A stretch of 64,000 bases of DNA from Prochlorococcus sp. scB243_498I20 (GCA_000635015.1 JFMR01000047.1:41367-105366), one strand, 5' to 3'. Numbered from the stretch's first letter, positions 30,871 to 41,849 are shown. The notes: a model not told the origin generated them from the sequence alone. Numbers and translations are program-made.

Positions 30871-33399
30871 CTAGAAGTTAGCACTTGCTAATTCTTGAGG
30901 AGATTCTTCAGAAAATATATTTATTGTGACTTTTTTTTCATTATCTATATCAACTAAAGCCTTATCTCCGTCTTTTATTCTTCCTGATAGAACTTCTTCA
31001 GCCAAACTATCTTCAAGTAAACGCATAACAGCTCTTCTTAAAGGTCTTGCACCATAGGAAGGATTATAACCTTCCTCAACAAGTCTTTCTTTGAAAGCAT
31101 CAGTTACATTTAATGTAATGCCTTTGTCTTGTAATCGTACAAAAACTTCTTGCAGCATTATTTCAGCAATTTCTTTAACTTCATTTTTGGTTAGCTGTCT
31201 AAATACGATTATTTCATCGAGCCTATTCAGAAACTCAGGTCTAAAATATTGCTTTAGTTCTTCGTTGACTAAAGATTTTATTCTATTGTATTGGCTATCT
31301 TCAACTGAATTACCAGAGAATTCAAATCCTAGACCTCCACCACCTTTCTCAATTACTTTAGAGCCAATATTAGAAGTCATTATTAGCAGAGTATTTTTAA
31401 AATCTACAGTTCTTCCTTTGGAATCTGTTAATCTACCGTCCTCGAGTAGTTGCAATAATAGATTGAATACATCTGGATGCGCTTTTTCAACCTCATCAAA
31501 TAAAACAACAGTATAAGGACGTCTTCTGACTGCCTCAGTAAGCTGCCCCCCTTCATTAAAGCCAACGTAACCAGGAGGTGAGCCTATAAGTTTACTAACT
31601 GTATGTCTTTCCATAAATTCTGACATATCTAACCTGATCATTGCTTCTTCACTTCCGAAGAAATATGAAGCTAATGATTTAGTCAATTCAGTTTTACCAA
31701 CACCGGTAGGACCAGAAAAGATAAAACTTGCAATGGGTCTATTAGGATTTTTTAATCCAACTCTTGCTCTTCTTATAGCTCTAGAAACAGCCTTTACAGC
31801 TTCATCTTGTCCGATTAACCTTTGGTGAAGTGTTTCTTCCATGTTGAGTAGCTTTACTGATTCAGTTTCTGTTAATTTTTGAACTGGTACACCTGTCCAT
31901 GAAGCTACAATATGTGCCACATCCTCTTCACTAACAAGAGGGCTTTGTAAGGAATTTGAATCACTTTTTAGGGAGTTGTTATCTGCATCAGATTGATCTA
32001 CTGCTGTAGATTCTTTTTTGTTATCCAATACCTCTTTAATTTTTGCAGACAATTCCATCTCTTTTTCTCGTAATTGACCAGCTTGATCAAAATTTTGGTC
32101 TCTTACAGATTCTTCCTTCTGTTTTTGTACTTGCCTTAGTTCTTTATCTATTTGTTTAGCTTCTGGCGGAAGTTTAGAATTTATTAAACGAACTCTACTT
32201 CCAGCCTCGTCAATTAAGTCAATAGCCTTATCAGGTAAAAATCTATCAGAGATATATCGATCTCCTAAATGAGCTGCTGCCTCTAGTGCATCATCAGTAA
32301 TTTTTAGACGATGATGTTGTTCGTAACGCTCTCTCAGACCTTTTAAAATTTCAATAGTATCTTCAATAGATGGCTCCCCTACCATTACTGGTTGAAATCT
32401 CCTTTCTAAAGCAGCATCTCTCTCTATATGCTTTCTATATTCATCAAGAGTTGTTGCTCCAATACATTGAAGTTCTCCTCTTGCTAATGCTGGCTTCAGA
32501 ATATTTGCTGCGTCTATAGCCCCCTCGGCAGCTCCAGCACCAATTAAAGTATGAACTTCATCAATAACAAGAATTACATTACCTGCAGCTTTAATTTCTT
32601 CCATTATTTTTTTTAACCTTTCTTCAAATTCGCCTCTATATTTGGTTCCAGCAACCAAAAGTCCTATATCAAGCGTCAAAACTCTTTTATCTTCGAGTAT
32701 GTCTGGAATATCTCCAGTTTGTATTCTTTGAGCCAAACCTTCTGCAATAGCTGTTTTACCTACACCTGGCTCCCCAATTAGAACAGGATTATTTTTTGTC
32801 CTCCTTCCTAATATTTGAACTACACGATCTATTTCTGAATGGCGGCCAACTACTGGATCTAATTTTGATTCACTAGCTAATTTTGTTAAATTAGTCCCGA
32901 ATTCATCGAGGGTTGCTGTTTTTAAATTACCCTTATTTGAACTAGCTCCTGTGCCAACTTCGGCTGTTTCACCTAGCATTCTTATAACCTGAGTTCTTAC
33001 CTTAGTAAGGTCAATATTAAGATTCTCAAGAACTCTTGCTGCAACACCCTCACCTTCTCTTATTAAGCCTAATAATAAGTGTTCTGTACCGATGTAATTA
33101 TGACCAAGTTGACGCGCCTCCTCTAGAGATAGTTCTAAAACTCTTTTAGCTCTTGGGGTAAAAGGGATTTCTACAGCTACAAAACCTGAACCTCTACCTA
33201 TTATCTTTTCAACTTCTATTCTTGAATCTTTTAAATTAACTCCTAGTGATTTAAGTACTTTTGCTGCAACCCCGGTTCCTTCTCCAATTAAACCTAAAAG
33301 AATTTGTTCAGTTCCAACGAAATTATGACCAAGTCTTCTGGCTTCCTCTTGAGCAAGCATAATGACTTTTATAGCCTTTTCTGTAAATCTTTCAAACAT
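30871..33399 (-). CDS. clpC: ATP-dependent Clp protease ATP-binding subunit ClpC
   Basis: An 842-residue Hsp100 unfoldase that feeds ClpP. It has two N-terminal Clp repeats ([20 protein letters not shown] and [19 protein letters not shown]). The first AAA domain has Walker [15 protein letters not shown] and Walker [24 protein letters not shown]-like coiled segment lies near 415-450, and the second AAA domain has [14 protein letters not shown]. Length and UVR segment mark ClpC rather than ClpB or ClpA. In cyanobacteria it is essential. A short inverted repeat sits 5 bases before its ATG. Confidence 0.97.
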   Translation of the reverse strand: MFERFTEKAIKVIMLAQEEARRLGHNFVGTEQILLGLIGEGTGVAAKVLKSLGVNLKDSRIEVEKIIGRGSGFVAVEIPFTPRAKRVLELSLEEARQLGHNYIGTEHLLLGLIREGEGVAARVLENLNIDLTKVRTQVIRMLGETAEVGTGASSNKGNLKTATLDEFGTNLTKLASESKLDPVVGRHSEIDRVVQILGRRTKNNPVLIGEPGVGKTAIAEGLAQRIQTGDIPDILEDKRVLTLDIGLLVAGTKYRGEFEERLKKIMEEIKAAGNVILVIDEVHTLIGAGAAEGAIDAANILKPALARGELQCIGATTLDEYRKHIERDAALERRFQPVMVGEPSIEDTIEILKGLRERYEQHHRLKITDDALEAAAHLGDRYISDRFLPDKAIDLIDEAGSRVRLINSKLPPEAKQIDKELRQVQKQKEESVRDQNFDQAGQLREKEMELSAKIKEVLDNKKESTAVDQSDADNNSLKSDSNSLQSPLVSEEDVAHIVASWTGVPVQKLTETESVKLLNMEETLHQRLIGQDEAVKAVSRAIRRARVGLKNPNRPIASFIFSGPTGVGKTELTKSLASYFFGSEEAMIRLDMSEFMERHTVSKLIGSPPGYVGFNEGGQLTEAVRRRPYTVVLFDEVEKAHPDVFNLLLQLLEDGRLTDSKGRTVDFKNTLLIMTSNIGSKVIEKGGGGLGFEFSGNSVEDSQYNRIKSLVNEELKQYFRPEFLNRLDEIIVFRQLTKNEVKEIAEIMLQEVFVRLQDKGITLNVTDAFKERLVEEGYNPSYGARPLRRAVMRLLEDSLAEEVLSGRIKDGDKALVDIDNEKKVTINIFSEESPQELASANF

Positions 33400-33403
33400 T
33401 AGA

Positions 33404-33427
33404 AGGTTATATTCCTATTAATAACCT
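33404..33427 (-). promoter_or_regulatory. small hairpin in the clpC leader
   Basis: On the clpC strand, GGTTAT and ATAACC (33426-33421 and 33410-33405) can pair around a 10-base loop TAATAGGAAT, ending 5 bases before the ATG. The loop holds AGGA, the only good Shine-Dalgarno-like sequence. It would be too far from the ATG in linear form (about 13 bases) but closer when the stem forms. With only 6 pairs, the role is uncertain. Confidence 0.35.
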
Positions 33428-33578
33428 ACCAGTAATATGTCAATTTTGTGTTCAGAATGAGCTTTTGTGAATACCCAATAATAAATTTTATGACCTTAAA
33501 TTCACTTTATTCAGTGATATAACAAGAAATAATAGTAATTTCAAGCATTCTGGTTATCCGAACAATCAAATTTTTACA

Positions 33579-34019
33579 TTATTTTGTTGATAATTTTTTT
33601 TCTTTTAAAAGAGCATGAGATCCATCTTTATAATAATTTTTTCTTATTCCTACAGTAGAAAAATTAAAGCGGCTATAAAATCTTTCAGCACTAACATTGC
33701 TCTGAGCAACCTCCAAAAGTAATTTCTTAAGATTTAATTTTTCACATTTTTTTATTAGATAGCTCATAAGATAAGATCCAAAACCCTTTTTCCTAAATTT
33801 CCGATTCACAACAAAATAATTTATTTGCGCTTCATCAAGAACAACCTGAAAAACACATATTCCTATGACTAAATTTGTAAATAATAACCCAAAGATACTT
33901 GTACCCTCTTTTTTGAATTCGTTAGCCCATTGTTTCTTGCTCCACAGGGAAATCGTTTTTGAATCTAATTCATAACATAAATCAATATCTTTCTCATTTA
34001 TCTGTTTAATAGATATCAT
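33579..34019 (-). CDS. rimI: GNAT-family N-acetyltransferase, RimI-like
   Basis: A 146-residue GNAT protein. The acetyl-CoA binding loop reads RKFRKKGFGSYLMSYLI (R/Q-x-x-G-x-G/A type). It is followed by LLLEVAQSNVSAERFYSRFNF and GIRKNYYKDGSHALL, which match RimI, the acetylase of the N-terminal Ala of ribosomal protein S18. Other N-alpha-acetyl substrates are possible. It stands between clpC and the divergent lysA, with 179 bases to clpC. Confidence 0.85.
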   Translation of the reverse strand: MISIKQINEKDIDLCYELDSKTISLWSKKQWANEFKKEGTSIFGLLFTNLVIGICVFQVVLDEAQINYFVVNRKFRKKGFGSYLMSYLIKKCEKLNLKKLLLEVAQSNVSAERFYSRFNFSTVGIRKNYYKDGSHALLKEKKLSTK

Positions 34020-34105
34020 TTTATTATAAATATACTAAAAGAGTTCAAATCTAGAGTCATTATAAAATATGACAGTTTTGGCAAAAATTTTTTGAGAGTT
34101 CTCCG

Positions 34106-35494
34106 ATGGAAGAAAAAAAATCATTTCTAAAACAAAAGATTGATCTAGAAAGTCCTAATAGAAATATCGTACCTATTACTACAACCATTGGAGGAGATGG
34201 AAAATTGTCAGTTGGTGGATGTTCTATAGAAGAATTAGTTAAAAAATATGATTCTCCTCTTTATATCTTAGATGAAATCACTCTAAGAAATTCTTGTAGA
34301 GCATATAAAAAAGCACTAGAAAAATATTACCCTGGGAATTCAATGCCCATATATGCCTCTAAGGCAAATAGTTCTATTTTTATGAGTAGTCTTGTATCCT
34401 CAGAAGGTTTAGGACTTGATGCGGTTTCAGAAGGAGAACTATTAACTGCTATTAAAGGTGGGGTTCCAAATGAAAAGATTGTTTTTCATGGCAATAACAA
34501 ATCAGACAAAGAATTAGAATTCGCAGTTAGAAATAACATTAAGGTAATTGTAGATAATGATTATGACTTAGAAAGATTAGATGAAATCTCAAATTCATTA
34601 AATCGCGATTTAGAAATAATGATTCGCTTTACTCCTGGGATAGAATGCCATACACATGAATACATTAGAACTGGATCATTTGATAGCAAATTTGGTTTCG
34701 GAATAGAATATTTGAATATTTTATTTAACAGAATCAGCAATACAAAACATTTAAAATTAAGAGGATTACATGCTCATATTGGTTCGCAGATTTTTGAACT
34801 AGACCCTCATAAGGATCTTGGAGAAATAATGGTAAAGGTCATTTTAGACGCCAAAGAATTTGGTCATAATATCAAGGAACTTAATGTTGGCGGGGGTTTA
34901 GGTATTAAATATACCGAAAATGATGATCCCCCTTCAATTGATGAATGGGTAGAAACAATTTCTTCTTCTGTTGTTAAAGCTTGTGAAAAAAATAACCTTG
35001 ATTTCCCTACATTAATGTGCGAGCCAGGTAGATCAATTGTATCTACAGCAGGTATAACTATCTACAAAATTGGGGCTTTTAAAGAAATTCCTGGTATCAG
35101 AACATATTTATCTGTTGATGGTGGGATGAGTGATAATCCAAGACCCATTACATATCAATCAAATTATTCTGCATGTTTAGTAAATAATCCATTTAATCTT
35201 AATTCCAAAAATAAATATACTATTGCTGGTAAGCACTGCGAATCGGGAGATGTTTTGTTTAAGGAAATTGAACTGTCAGAATGTAAAACTGGAGATCTAA
35301 TATGCGTTTTCGGTACTGGTGCTTACAACATTTCCATGAGTTCTAATTACAACAGAATTCCAAGACCTGCTGCTCTCTTAGTTAAAGATGGACAGGCAGA
35401 AATCATTCAAAAAAGAGAAAGCTCATATGATCTTTTAAAATATGATGTATTACCTGATCGCTTTATCAAACAAAATTCGGTACATTTAAATTAA
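34106..35494 (+). CDS. lysA: diaminopimelate decarboxylase
   Basis: A 462-residue alanine-racemase-fold PLP enzyme that makes lysine from meso-diaminopimelate. Motifs are PIYASKANSSIFM with the PLP Lys, HGNNKSDKEL, LHAHIGSQIF, NVGGGLGIKY, MCEPGRSIV, and the C-terminal substrate motif KHCESGDVLF with the active-site Cys. It heads a tight plus-strand series (lysA, cdaA, uppS, bioB, trhO, hypothetical) with gaps of 3 to 14 bases, so these are probably transcribed together. Confidence 0.96.
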   Translation: MEEKKSFLKQKIDLESPNRNIVPITTTIGGDGKLSVGGCSIEELVKKYDSPLYILDEITLRNSCRAYKKALEKYYPGNSMPIYASKANSSIFMSSLVSSEGLGLDAVSEGELLTAIKGGVPNEKIVFHGNNKSDKELEFAVRNNIKVIVDNDYDLERLDEISNSLNRDLEIMIRFTPGIECHTHEYIRTGSFDSKFGFGIEYLNILFNRISNTKHLKLRGLHAHIGSQIFELDPHKDLGEIMVKVILDAKEFGHNIKELNVGGGLGIKYTENDDPPSIDEWVETISSSVVKACEKNNLDFPTLMCEPGRSIVSTAGITIYKIGAFKEIPGIRTYLSVDGGMSDNPRPITYQSNYSACLVNNPFNLNSKNKYTIAGKHCESGDVLFKEIELSECKTGDLICVFGTGAYNISMSSNYNRIPRPAALLVKDGQAEIIQKRESSYDLLKYDVLPDRFIKQNSVHLN

Positions 35495-35507
35495 TTTTGT
35501 ATTTAAT

Positions 35508-36416
35508 GTGAATTTCTGGGGGATAATAAATTTAAAAATTTTATTAGATGTCTTATTTGCTGTTAGTTTCGGACTTTTATTATTTTCTAGAGTTAAAGAA
35601 CAGAGAACATTATGGCTTCTAAGGGGATATTTGTTTTTAGTTTCTTCCGCATGGTTTATTCAAAGATTTGCATACCTTCCATTAACATCAAAATTAATTG
35701 ATGCAGTAGTCCTCGCATGCTCTCTATCCTTAGCAATTCTCTGGCAAGGAGAGCTAAGAAGATTAATGGAATTATTAGGTACCGGGAGGTTAGCTGTATT
35801 ACTTGGTAATCCACCAAAGGAATTTAGAGCAACTTCAAATACTATTACTCAGTTAGTTGATACTGCAGGTAAACTATCGCAAAATAGGAGAGGTGCTTTA
35901 ATTGTTGTGGATTTGGGGAGTGATTTAAGGCCGGAAGATTTCTTGTACGCAGGCACAAACATTGAGGCACAATTATCAACAGACCTTTTAATAAATCTTT
36001 TTGCAACAGATACACCCTTACATGATGGAGCAGTTCTTGTAAAAGGTAACAAAATAATATCTGCCGGTGTAATTCTTCCTCTCTCGAGGCAAGGAATTAG
36101 CAGATACGGAACGAGACATTTAGCTGCATTAGGAATTACAGAGAGATTTGATAGATGTATATGCATTGTAGTTTCTGAAGAGACAGGAACGTTATCATTA
36201 GCAAACCAAGGAAAACTTGAAAGACCAATTACTAGTAGCAGGTTGCAAGAACTTCTCGTAAATTTGATTGGGAATCAAAACTCTATGGGAGCGAATAAGG
36301 CATCTTTAGGTAAAAATGTCTTATCCCAAAAGGCAAACTCTAGTGATATTATTATCAGTGATATTAATAAAAAAGAGTCAGAAAAATCAGAAGTCTTTAC
36401 TAACAAAAATGATTAA
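35508..36416 (+). CDS. cdaA: diadenylate cyclase, CdaA type
   Basis: A 302-residue membrane-bound DAC protein that joins two ATP into cyclic di-AMP. It starts at a GTG at 35508. Three hydrophobic helices (about 7-27, 36-54, 60-80) precede the DAC domain at about 95-250. The catalytic DGA motif is at 173-175 (LHDGAVLV). The second ATP motif, usually RHR, reads RHL at 203-205 (GTRHLAALGI). The C-terminal about 40 residues are polar and probably unstructured. It sits between lysA and uppS. C-di-AMP in cyanobacteria has been linked to osmotic and night-time fitness. A phosphodiesterase candidate is at 9032. Confidence 0.9.
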   Translation: MNFWGIINLKILLDVLFAVSFGLLLFSRVKEQRTLWLLRGYLFLVSSAWFIQRFAYLPLTSKLIDAVVLACSLSLAILWQGELRRLMELLGTGRLAVLLGNPPKEFRATSNTITQLVDTAGKLSQNRRGALIVVDLGSDLRPEDFLYAGTNIEAQLSTDLLINLFATDTPLHDGAVLVKGNKIISAGVILPLSRQGISRYGTRHLAALGITERFDRCICIVVSEETGTLSLANQGKLERPITSSRLQELLVNLIGNQNSMGANKASLGKNVLSQKANSSDIIISDINKKESEKSEVFTNKND

Positions 36417-36419
36417 CTA

Positions 36420-37223
36420 ATGAGTTTAGGAAAAATAATTGACAATAAACATAACGCCTTATCCGCGAGAATTGATAAGCAGAAAGTTCCAGAACATGTT
36501 GCAATAATTATGGATGGAAATGGGCGATGGGCAACAAATAAAAGGTTACCTCGTAAATATGGTCATATAAGAGGAGTGGATGTTTTAAAAGAAATTCTCA
36601 AAGCATCAAAAAAATTAGGTTGTAAAGTACTAACTGTTTATGCTTTTTCAACTGAGAATTGGACACGACCAACAGAGGAGGTTGACTTTCTTATAAATCT
36701 TTTTAGTGAAGTTTTGAGAAACGAAATTGATGAGATACATGAAGAATCAACAAAAATAAAATTTATTGGGGATTTAAATCCTTTCCCAGAAACATTAAAA
36801 AAAATAATCTCTAGTTCAGAATCTCTAACTAAAAACAACAATAAATTTTTATTGAATGTCTGCGTCAATTACGGTGGAAGGCAAGAAATAGTAAAAGTTG
36901 CAAGAGAACTAGCGTTAAAATCTTCTTCTGGCGAAATAAAACCAACTGAAATTAATGAAGAATTATTTAATTCAGAGCTATTAACTCGAGGATCTAAAGA
37001 TCCAGAATTACTAATTAGAACTAGTGGAGAAAAAAGGATTAGTAATTTTCTTTTATGGCAATTAGCTTATTCAGAAATTTATATATCAAACGTAATGTGG
37101 CCGGACTTTAATGAATTGGAATTTCTAAAAGCAATACTTGATTACCAATCAAGGAATAGACGTTTCGGCGGTATAGAATCATTACCAAATGAATCTCTTG
37201 AAGATTCTCAATATTCTTCCTAA
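36420..37223 (+). CDS. uppS: undecaprenyl diphosphate synthase (isoprenyl transferase)
   Basis: A 267-residue cis-prenyltransferase that builds the C55 lipid carrier for cell wall synthesis. The active-site Asp lies in [18 protein letters not shown]. Further signatures are [13 protein letters not shown] and, near the C-terminus, [20 protein letters not shown]. The start is 3 bases after the cdaA stop, so translation may be coupled. The first about 25 residues before EHVAIIMDG are a short, variable extension. Confidence 0.95.
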   Translation: MSLGKIIDNKHNALSARIDKQKVPEHVAIIMDGNGRWATNKRLPRKYGHIRGVDVLKEILKASKKLGCKVLTVYAFSTENWTRPTEEVDFLINLFSEVLRNEIDEIHEESTKIKFIGDLNPFPETLKKIISSSESLTKNNNKFLLNVCVNYGGRQEIVKVARELALKSSSGEIKPTEINEELFNSELLTRGSKDPELLIRTSGEKRISNFLLWQLAYSEIYISNVMWPDFNELEFLKAILDYQSRNRRFGGIESLPNESLEDSQYSS

Positions 37224-37228
37224 CCAAA

Positions 37229-38215
37229 ATGCCTAATTCGAATAATCAGTTATTAAAAGAAATTAGGTTCGATTGGAACAAAGAGGAGATATTGGAAATT
37301 CTTAATATGTCTCTGATTGATTTAATGTGGGAATCTCAAATCATTCACAGGAAATTCAACAAATATAAAATTCAATTAGCTTCATTATTCAGCGTAAAAA
37401 CTGGTGGATGTGAGGAGAATTGTTCCTATTGTAGCCAATCAATTTATAGTGCTAGCGAAATCAAAAATCATCCACAATTTCAAGTTGAAGAGGTTTTAAA
37501 AAGAGCTCAAATAGCAAAAAATGAGGGAGCTGATAGGTTTTGTATGGGTTGGGCTTGGAGAGAAATTAGAGATGGTAAATCTTTTAATGCAATGTTAGAT
37601 ATGGTAAGCGGTGTAAGAGATTTAGGAATGGAAGCGTGCGTTACTGCTGGGATGCTTACAGAAGAACAAGCTTCCAGACTGGCTGATGCAGGTTTAACAG
37701 CCTATAATCACAATCTTGATACGAGTCCAGAGCATTATAAAAATATTATCACGACAAGAACTTATCAAGACAGGCTAGATACTATAAAAAGAGTAAGAAA
37801 TGCAGGAATAAATGTTTGTTGTGGAGGAATAATAGGTTTGGGTGAAACTAATGGCGATAGAGCATCTCTTTTGGAAGTGCTTTCAAACATGAATCCACAC
37901 CCTGAAAGTGTTCCTATAAATTCATTAGTAGCTATTGAAGGCACTGGTTTAGAAGATAATAAAGAAATTGATTCTATTGAGATGATAAGGATGATAGCTA
38001 CAGCCAGAATTCTTATGCCTAAAAGTAAAATAAGATTAAGTGCAGGGCGAGAAAAGCTCTCAAAAGAAGCCCAAATTTTATGTTTTCAATGTGGTGCAAA
38101 TTCAATTTTTTACGGAGATGAGTTACTCACGACTTCAAATCCATCATTTCAATCAGACAGGAAACTTCTAAAAGAGGTAGGAGTATCATTTAATAAAGCT
38201 TTTGAAACTTGTTAA
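37229..38215 (+). CDS. bioB: biotin synthase
   Basis: A 328-residue radical SAM enzyme that inserts sulfur into dethiobiotin. The 4Fe-4S motif is [13 protein letters not shown] (CxxxCxxC). Later signatures are [35 protein letters not shown] and a late RLSAGRE with the Arg ligand of the 2Fe-2S cluster. The gap after uppS is 5 bases. Confidence 0.96.
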   Translation: MPNSNNQLLKEIRFDWNKEEILEILNMSLIDLMWESQIIHRKFNKYKIQLASLFSVKTGGCEENCSYCSQSIYSASEIKNHPQFQVEEVLKRAQIAKNEGADRFCMGWAWREIRDGKSFNAMLDMVSGVRDLGMEACVTAGMLTEEQASRLADAGLTAYNHNLDTSPEHYKNIITTRTYQDRLDTIKRVRNAGINVCCGGIIGLGETNGDRASLLEVLSNMNPHPESVPINSLVAIEGTGLEDNKEIDSIEMIRMIATARILMPKSKIRLSAGREKLSKEAQILCFQCGANSIFYGDELLTTSNPSFQSDRKLLKEVGVSFNKAFETC

Positions 38216-38228
38216 AAACATCATCTTT

Positions 38229-39161
38229 ATGAAAGGCAAACATTATAAAATACTTTCTCTTTATTCTTTCTTTCCATTTCAAGAAAACCTTATTCTTGAT
38301 CTCAAAAAACAATTATTAGAAATTGAGAATCAAAACGATCTTTCAGGCTTATTAATTTTTGCTAAAGAGGGTATTAATGGCACTCTTTGTGCTGAGAAAA
38401 ATGTAATTGATATTGTTATCAATTTACTTAACAACTATACAGATATTGGAAATTTGAATATGAAAGTAAACTTTTCAGAAAAGAAAGTCTTCAAAAAATT
38501 AAAAATAAAAATCAAAAAAGAAATTGTTACCATGGGCATCAATGGAATTAACCCTTCACAAGATAATGGGACTTATGTTGATTCAGCTGATTGGAATAAG
38601 TTAATTAAAAATCAAAATACAATAGTCATTGATACTAGAAATCATTATGAGGTTTCTGTAGGAACATTTCAGAATTCTATAAACCCAAATACGAGAAACT
38701 TTAGCGAATTCCCTCGGTGGGTAGATGATCATTTAGATAGTCATTTAGAAAATAAGAAATCTACAAATATAGCAATGTTTTGTACCGGCGGCATCAGATG
38801 TGAAAAAGCTACTAGTTTGCTGAAAAAGAAAGGTTATAAAAATATTTATCACCTACAAGGGGGCATTCTTCAATACCTTGATGATATCCCAAAAGAAGAA
38901 AACTTATTTGAAGGTGAATGTTATGTTTTTGATAAAAGAGTTGCTTTAGATCAAGAATTAGAAAAAGGCTCATACTCGATTTGTCATGCATGTGGAATGC
39001 CAATTTCAATTCAAGATCAAAAAAGAGAAGAATACAGAAAGGGTATCCAATGTCATTTCTGCATAGATCAATTCAGTGATGACGATAGGAAAAGGTTTGA
39101 AGAAAGACAAAAACAGATCGATGGTTTAAAAGTGAAAAATCATAAAATCTATCAGGACTAA
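38229..39161 (+). CDS. trhO: tRNA uridine(34) hydroxylase, rhodanese-fold (YceA/TrhO)
   Basis: About 310 residues from an ATG at 38229, which begins [18 protein letters not shown] and agrees with the family start. An in-frame ATG at 38202 would overlap bioB by 14 bases. It has an N-terminal acylphosphatase-like part ([13 protein letters not shown]), then a rhodanese domain with the active Cys in [14 protein letters not shown]-terminal pair of CxxC motifs (CHACGMP and CHFC) may bind zinc. The TrhO family makes the 5-hydroxyuridine precursor at wobble U34 in tRNAs. Confidence 0.88.
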   Translation: MKGKHYKILSLYSFFPFQENLILDLKKQLLEIENQNDLSGLLIFAKEGINGTLCAEKNVIDIVINLLNNYTDIGNLNMKVNFSEKKVFKKLKIKIKKEIVTMGINGINPSQDNGTYVDSADWNKLIKNQNTIVIDTRNHYEVSVGTFQNSINPNTRNFSEFPRWVDDHLDSHLENKKSTNIAMFCTGGIRCEKATSLLKKKGYKNIYHLQGGILQYLDDIPKEENLFEGECYVFDKRVALDQELEKGSYSICHACGMPISIQDQKREEYRKGIQCHFCIDQFSDDDRKRFEERQKQIDGLKVKNHKIYQD

Positions 39162-39172
39162 TTTTCAAAATC

Positions 39173-39682
39173 ATGAAAGTTGAAGAATTAGAAAAATTAG
39201 CAGGAACCATTGGATTATTAATAAAAATTCAAGTTAGAGAAACTCTCGGATTATGTTTCTTTAGAATCGTTATCGCAGAACAGAAAGATAACATCATTAA
39301 GATTTGGGCAGAAATGAAAGGTTGGACTTATTTAAATAAACAAGGCATTCAGCTTGATACATTAAGAATCCTCAGTAAAGCTCCAGCTTTTGTTTCGGAA
39401 TTAATATGGGCAACAACTATGGCTTGGGCAATTGAAAAAAAATCAAGCAATAAAGCAAGACTTTTAGCTATTTTTGATAGTGAAGGATATAGTAAAAAAC
39501 TTGTAAGATATTTCAAGTTAATAGGCTTCAAAATTGTTAAAGAAGTTGATTCTAGCCCAGTAGATCTTTTATTGAGATTGGTTTGGGGAGGTGCAGGCAC
39601 ACTTATGAACGGGGAATGTATTTCCATATTGAAAAAGCTTGAAAAGAAACTCTCTTTAATTGAAGGAAGTCAACCCGCATGA
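39173..39682 (+). CDS. conserved-looking cyanobacterial protein, function unknown
   Basis: A 169-residue soluble protein that I cannot place in a named family. The centre has ARLLAIFDSEGYSKKLVRYFKLIGFKIV, which recalls the C-terminal half of an acetyltransferase fold (helix, turn, strand), but the CoA-binding loop is not clear. It ends DLLLRLVWGGAGTLMNGECI and a basic helix. It starts 11 bases after trhO on the same strand, so it is probably the last gene of the lysA series. Its 3' end overlaps convergent lipA by 13 bases. Confidence 0.7.
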   Translation: MKVEELEKLAGTIGLLIKIQVRETLGLCFFRIVIAEQKDNIIKIWAEMKGWTYLNKQGIQLDTLRILSKAPAFVSELIWATTMAWAIEKKSSNKARLLAIFDSEGYSKKLVRYFKLIGFKIVKEVDSSPVDLLLRLVWGGAGTLMNGECISILKKLEKKLSLIEGSQPA

Positions 39683-40569
39683 TAACTACTTCTAACTAAG
39701 GGACCAGAAGATACTTTCTTGAATCCTAATTCCATTGAGAAGCGATATAAATATTCAAACTCTGACGGATCCCAATATTTCTTAACTGCCAAATGATTGA
39801 AAGAGGGCCTTAAGTATTGGCCAATTGTAATTTGATCACAATCTATTTTTTTAAGATCATAAATTGTATTTTTTATTTCGTCCAATGTTTCCCCAAGACC
39901 TATCATAATGCCTGATTTAGTTTGAATATGAGGAGCAATATCTTTTGACTTTTTTAGCAAACCAAGAGATTTTTTGTAATTTGCACCTCTCCTAACTTCT
40001 TTTTGAAGTCTTTCAACAGTTTCAAGATTATGGTTAAAGCATATTGGAGCTTTTTCTAAAATCATCTTCAATCTCTCAGTCTGAAGATTATTAGTTTCAT
40101 CAAAATTTTTGCCCCCACCCCATAAATCAGGAGTTAAAACCTCTATTTTAATTGTTGAATCAATTTTTCTAATCTCATCAATTGTAGATATAAATAAATT
40201 TGCGCCATGATCAGGGAGATCGTCTCTAGCTACAGATGTCAAAACAACATATTTCAAATTTAGTACTTTCACTGCTTCAGCAATTTGAGTACATTCATCA
40301 ATATTGATAGAACTAGGTCTACCTTTATTTACCTGACAAAAAGCACAAGAACGAGAACATATTGATCCACCGAGTAAGAAAGTGGCTGTTCCTGAGGCAT
40401 AACATTCTGCTCTATTTGGACATCTTGCTTCTTCACAAATAGTATGAATATTTGATTTTTTGATTAGTGTTTGTATTTTTTCGAACTCTGAAGCTTTACT
40501 AATAGGAAATTTAATCCAAGACGGAAGTCTTAAGATTTTTTCTTTCTTGATTAGATTATTGTCTCTCAT
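39670..40569 (-). CDS. lipA: lipoyl synthase
   Basis: A 299-residue radical SAM enzyme that adds two sulfurs to octanoyl groups on 2-oxoacid dehydrogenases and the glycine cleavage H protein. The auxiliary cluster motif is CEEARCPNRAEC. The SAM cluster motif is CSRSCAFC. The C-terminal Ser ligand lies in VRSSYHAG. recR is 3 bases upstream, so recR-lipA are probably cotranscribed. The last 13 bases overlap the convergent hypothetical gene. Confidence 0.95.
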   Translation of the reverse strand: MRDNNLIKKEKILRLPSWIKFPISKASEFEKIQTLIKKSNIHTICEEARCPNRAECYASGTATFLLGGSICSRSCAFCQVNKGRPSSINIDECTQIAEAVKVLNLKYVVLTSVARDDLPDHGANLFISTIDEIRKIDSTIKIEVLTPDLWGGGKNFDETNNLQTERLKMILEKAPICFNHNLETVERLQKEVRRGANYKKSLGLLKKSKDIAPHIQTKSGIMIGLGETLDEIKNTIYDLKKIDCDQITIGQYLRPSFNHLAVKKYWDPSEFEYLYRFSMELGFKKVSSGPLVRSSYHAG

Positions 40570-40572
40570 AGT

Positions 40573-41172
40573 CTAATTTAGTTTTGTTCTTCCTTCTAAC
40601 GCCCTTGCAAGTGTAACTTCATCCACATATTCAAGTTCACTGCCCATTGGGAGCCCGTATGCAATCCTCGTAACTTTAGTAAAAGGAGCTAACAATTTTC
40701 CAATATAAAGACTTGTTGTATCTCCCTCAACACTTGGGGTCAATGCCAATATGATCTCATCTATTTCAGACTTACTAACTCTTTCTACCAAGCTTCTTAT
40801 TTCTAAGAGTTCGGGGCCAATAGAATCCATTGGGGATATTAAACCACCAATAACATGGTAAACACCTTTAAATTCTCTAGCGCGCTCCAAAGCAAGCAAA
40901 TCTTTAGTTTCTGCTACTACACAGATTAGTTTTTGATTTCTTTCAGTATTTCTACAAATTTCGCATTCATCTTCTGAAGTCAAATTGAAACATTTTTTGC
41001 AACGACCAACATTACTATGTGCTTCTAACAGAGCCTTTGAAAATTCTCTTATTGTACTTTCAGGTTGTTTTAAAATAAACAGGGCTAATCGTTGCGCTGT
41101 TCTTGGACCAATCCCTGGGAATTTCTCAAAATGACCGATTAATTTTGAAAGTGGTTTGGTATAAGTAATCAA
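40573..41172 (-). CDS. recR: recombination protein RecR
   Basis: A 199-residue RecR of the RecFOR gap-repair path. It has the N-terminal helix-hairpin-helix [15 protein letters not shown], a four-Cys zinc finger ([16 protein letters not shown]), and a Toprim domain with [12 protein letters not shown] and the conserved [16 protein letters not shown]. Length is normal. Together with the recBCD operon in the same window it shows both major routes for RecA loading. Confidence 0.96.
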   Translation of the reverse strand: MITYTKPLSKLIGHFEKFPGIGPRTAQRLALFILKQPESTIREFSKALLEAHSNVGRCKKCFNLTSEDECEICRNTERNQKLICVVAETKDLLALERAREFKGVYHVIGGLISPMDSIGPELLEIRSLVERVSKSEIDEIILALTPSVEGDTTSLYIGKLLAPFTKVTRIAYGLPMGSELEYVDEVTLARALEGRTKLN

Positions 41173-41275
41173 AATTAAACTATTTCTAGAGATAATTTAG
41201 ACGCAAAATTCCGAATTGCCATAATTGTTTGCTTTTGATGTCTTATTATGTTTTTAATTAGTAATTTCAAACAAA

Positions 41276-41833
41276 ATGAAAAATATTAAATTTAACCCTT
41301 TCAAATATTTATTGTTGGTTTTTTTATGCTTAACACTGACTGCTTGTAGTGGCGGACTAAATGCGGGATTAGAAGCTTATCAAAGTCCAGATGGTAGATA
41401 TGCCTTTTTGTATCCAACAGGATGGACTAGAGTAAAAGTCGATGGAGGACCTGAAATTATTTATCATGATTTAATAAATAGTAATGAGACCTTAAGTTTA
41501 GTTATTTCTGATGTCAATAAAGAGATTCAATTAGAGCAATTAGGAAGCCCAAGTGAAGTAGGTCAAACATTAATTGATAAAGTCATTGCTCCAGAAGGTT
41601 CAGGTAGAGAGGTAAAACTTATAAATGCCAATAAGAGGGAGGCATCCAATCATATTTTCTATGATTTAGAGTATGAATTAAATTTAAATGAACAGGCAAG
41701 ACATGAATTAGCTACTGTCGTAATTGATAGAGGAACACTTTACACTTTTGCTGTGGGAACAAATGAAGAAAGGTGGAATAAAGTTGACGGTATTTTTAGT
41801 AATGTAATTGAATCATTTAATTTCTTAATATAG
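41276..41833 (+). CDS. PsbP-family thylakoid lipoprotein
   Basis: A 185-residue PsbP-like protein. The N-terminal signal (FKYLLLVFLCLTLTACSGG) ends in a lipobox with Cys24, so the mature protein is a lumenal lipoprotein. The mature domain begins with AYQSPDGRYAFLYPTGWTRV, typical of CyanoP, and has the GRE and FSNVIESF end strands. CyanoP is involved in early photosystem II assembly. It stands alone and converges on the ABC exporter with a 16-base gap. Confidence 0.88.
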   Translation: MKNIKFNPFKYLLLVFLCLTLTACSGGLNAGLEAYQSPDGRYAFLYPTGWTRVKVDGGPEIIYHDLINSNETLSLVISDVNKEIQLEQLGSPSEVGQTLIDKVIAPEGSGREVKLINANKREASNHIFYDLEYELNLNEQARHELATVVIDRGTLYTFAVGTNEERWNKVDGIFSNVIESFNFLI

Positions 41834-41849
41834 TTTTAGAAATCTAATA

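Noticed and set aside
31091..31516. 141-codon open frame on the strand opposite clpC
   Set aside because: It is a shadow frame of a strongly conserved gene, rich in Ser and Thr as expected from antisense of such codons, with no start signal or homology.
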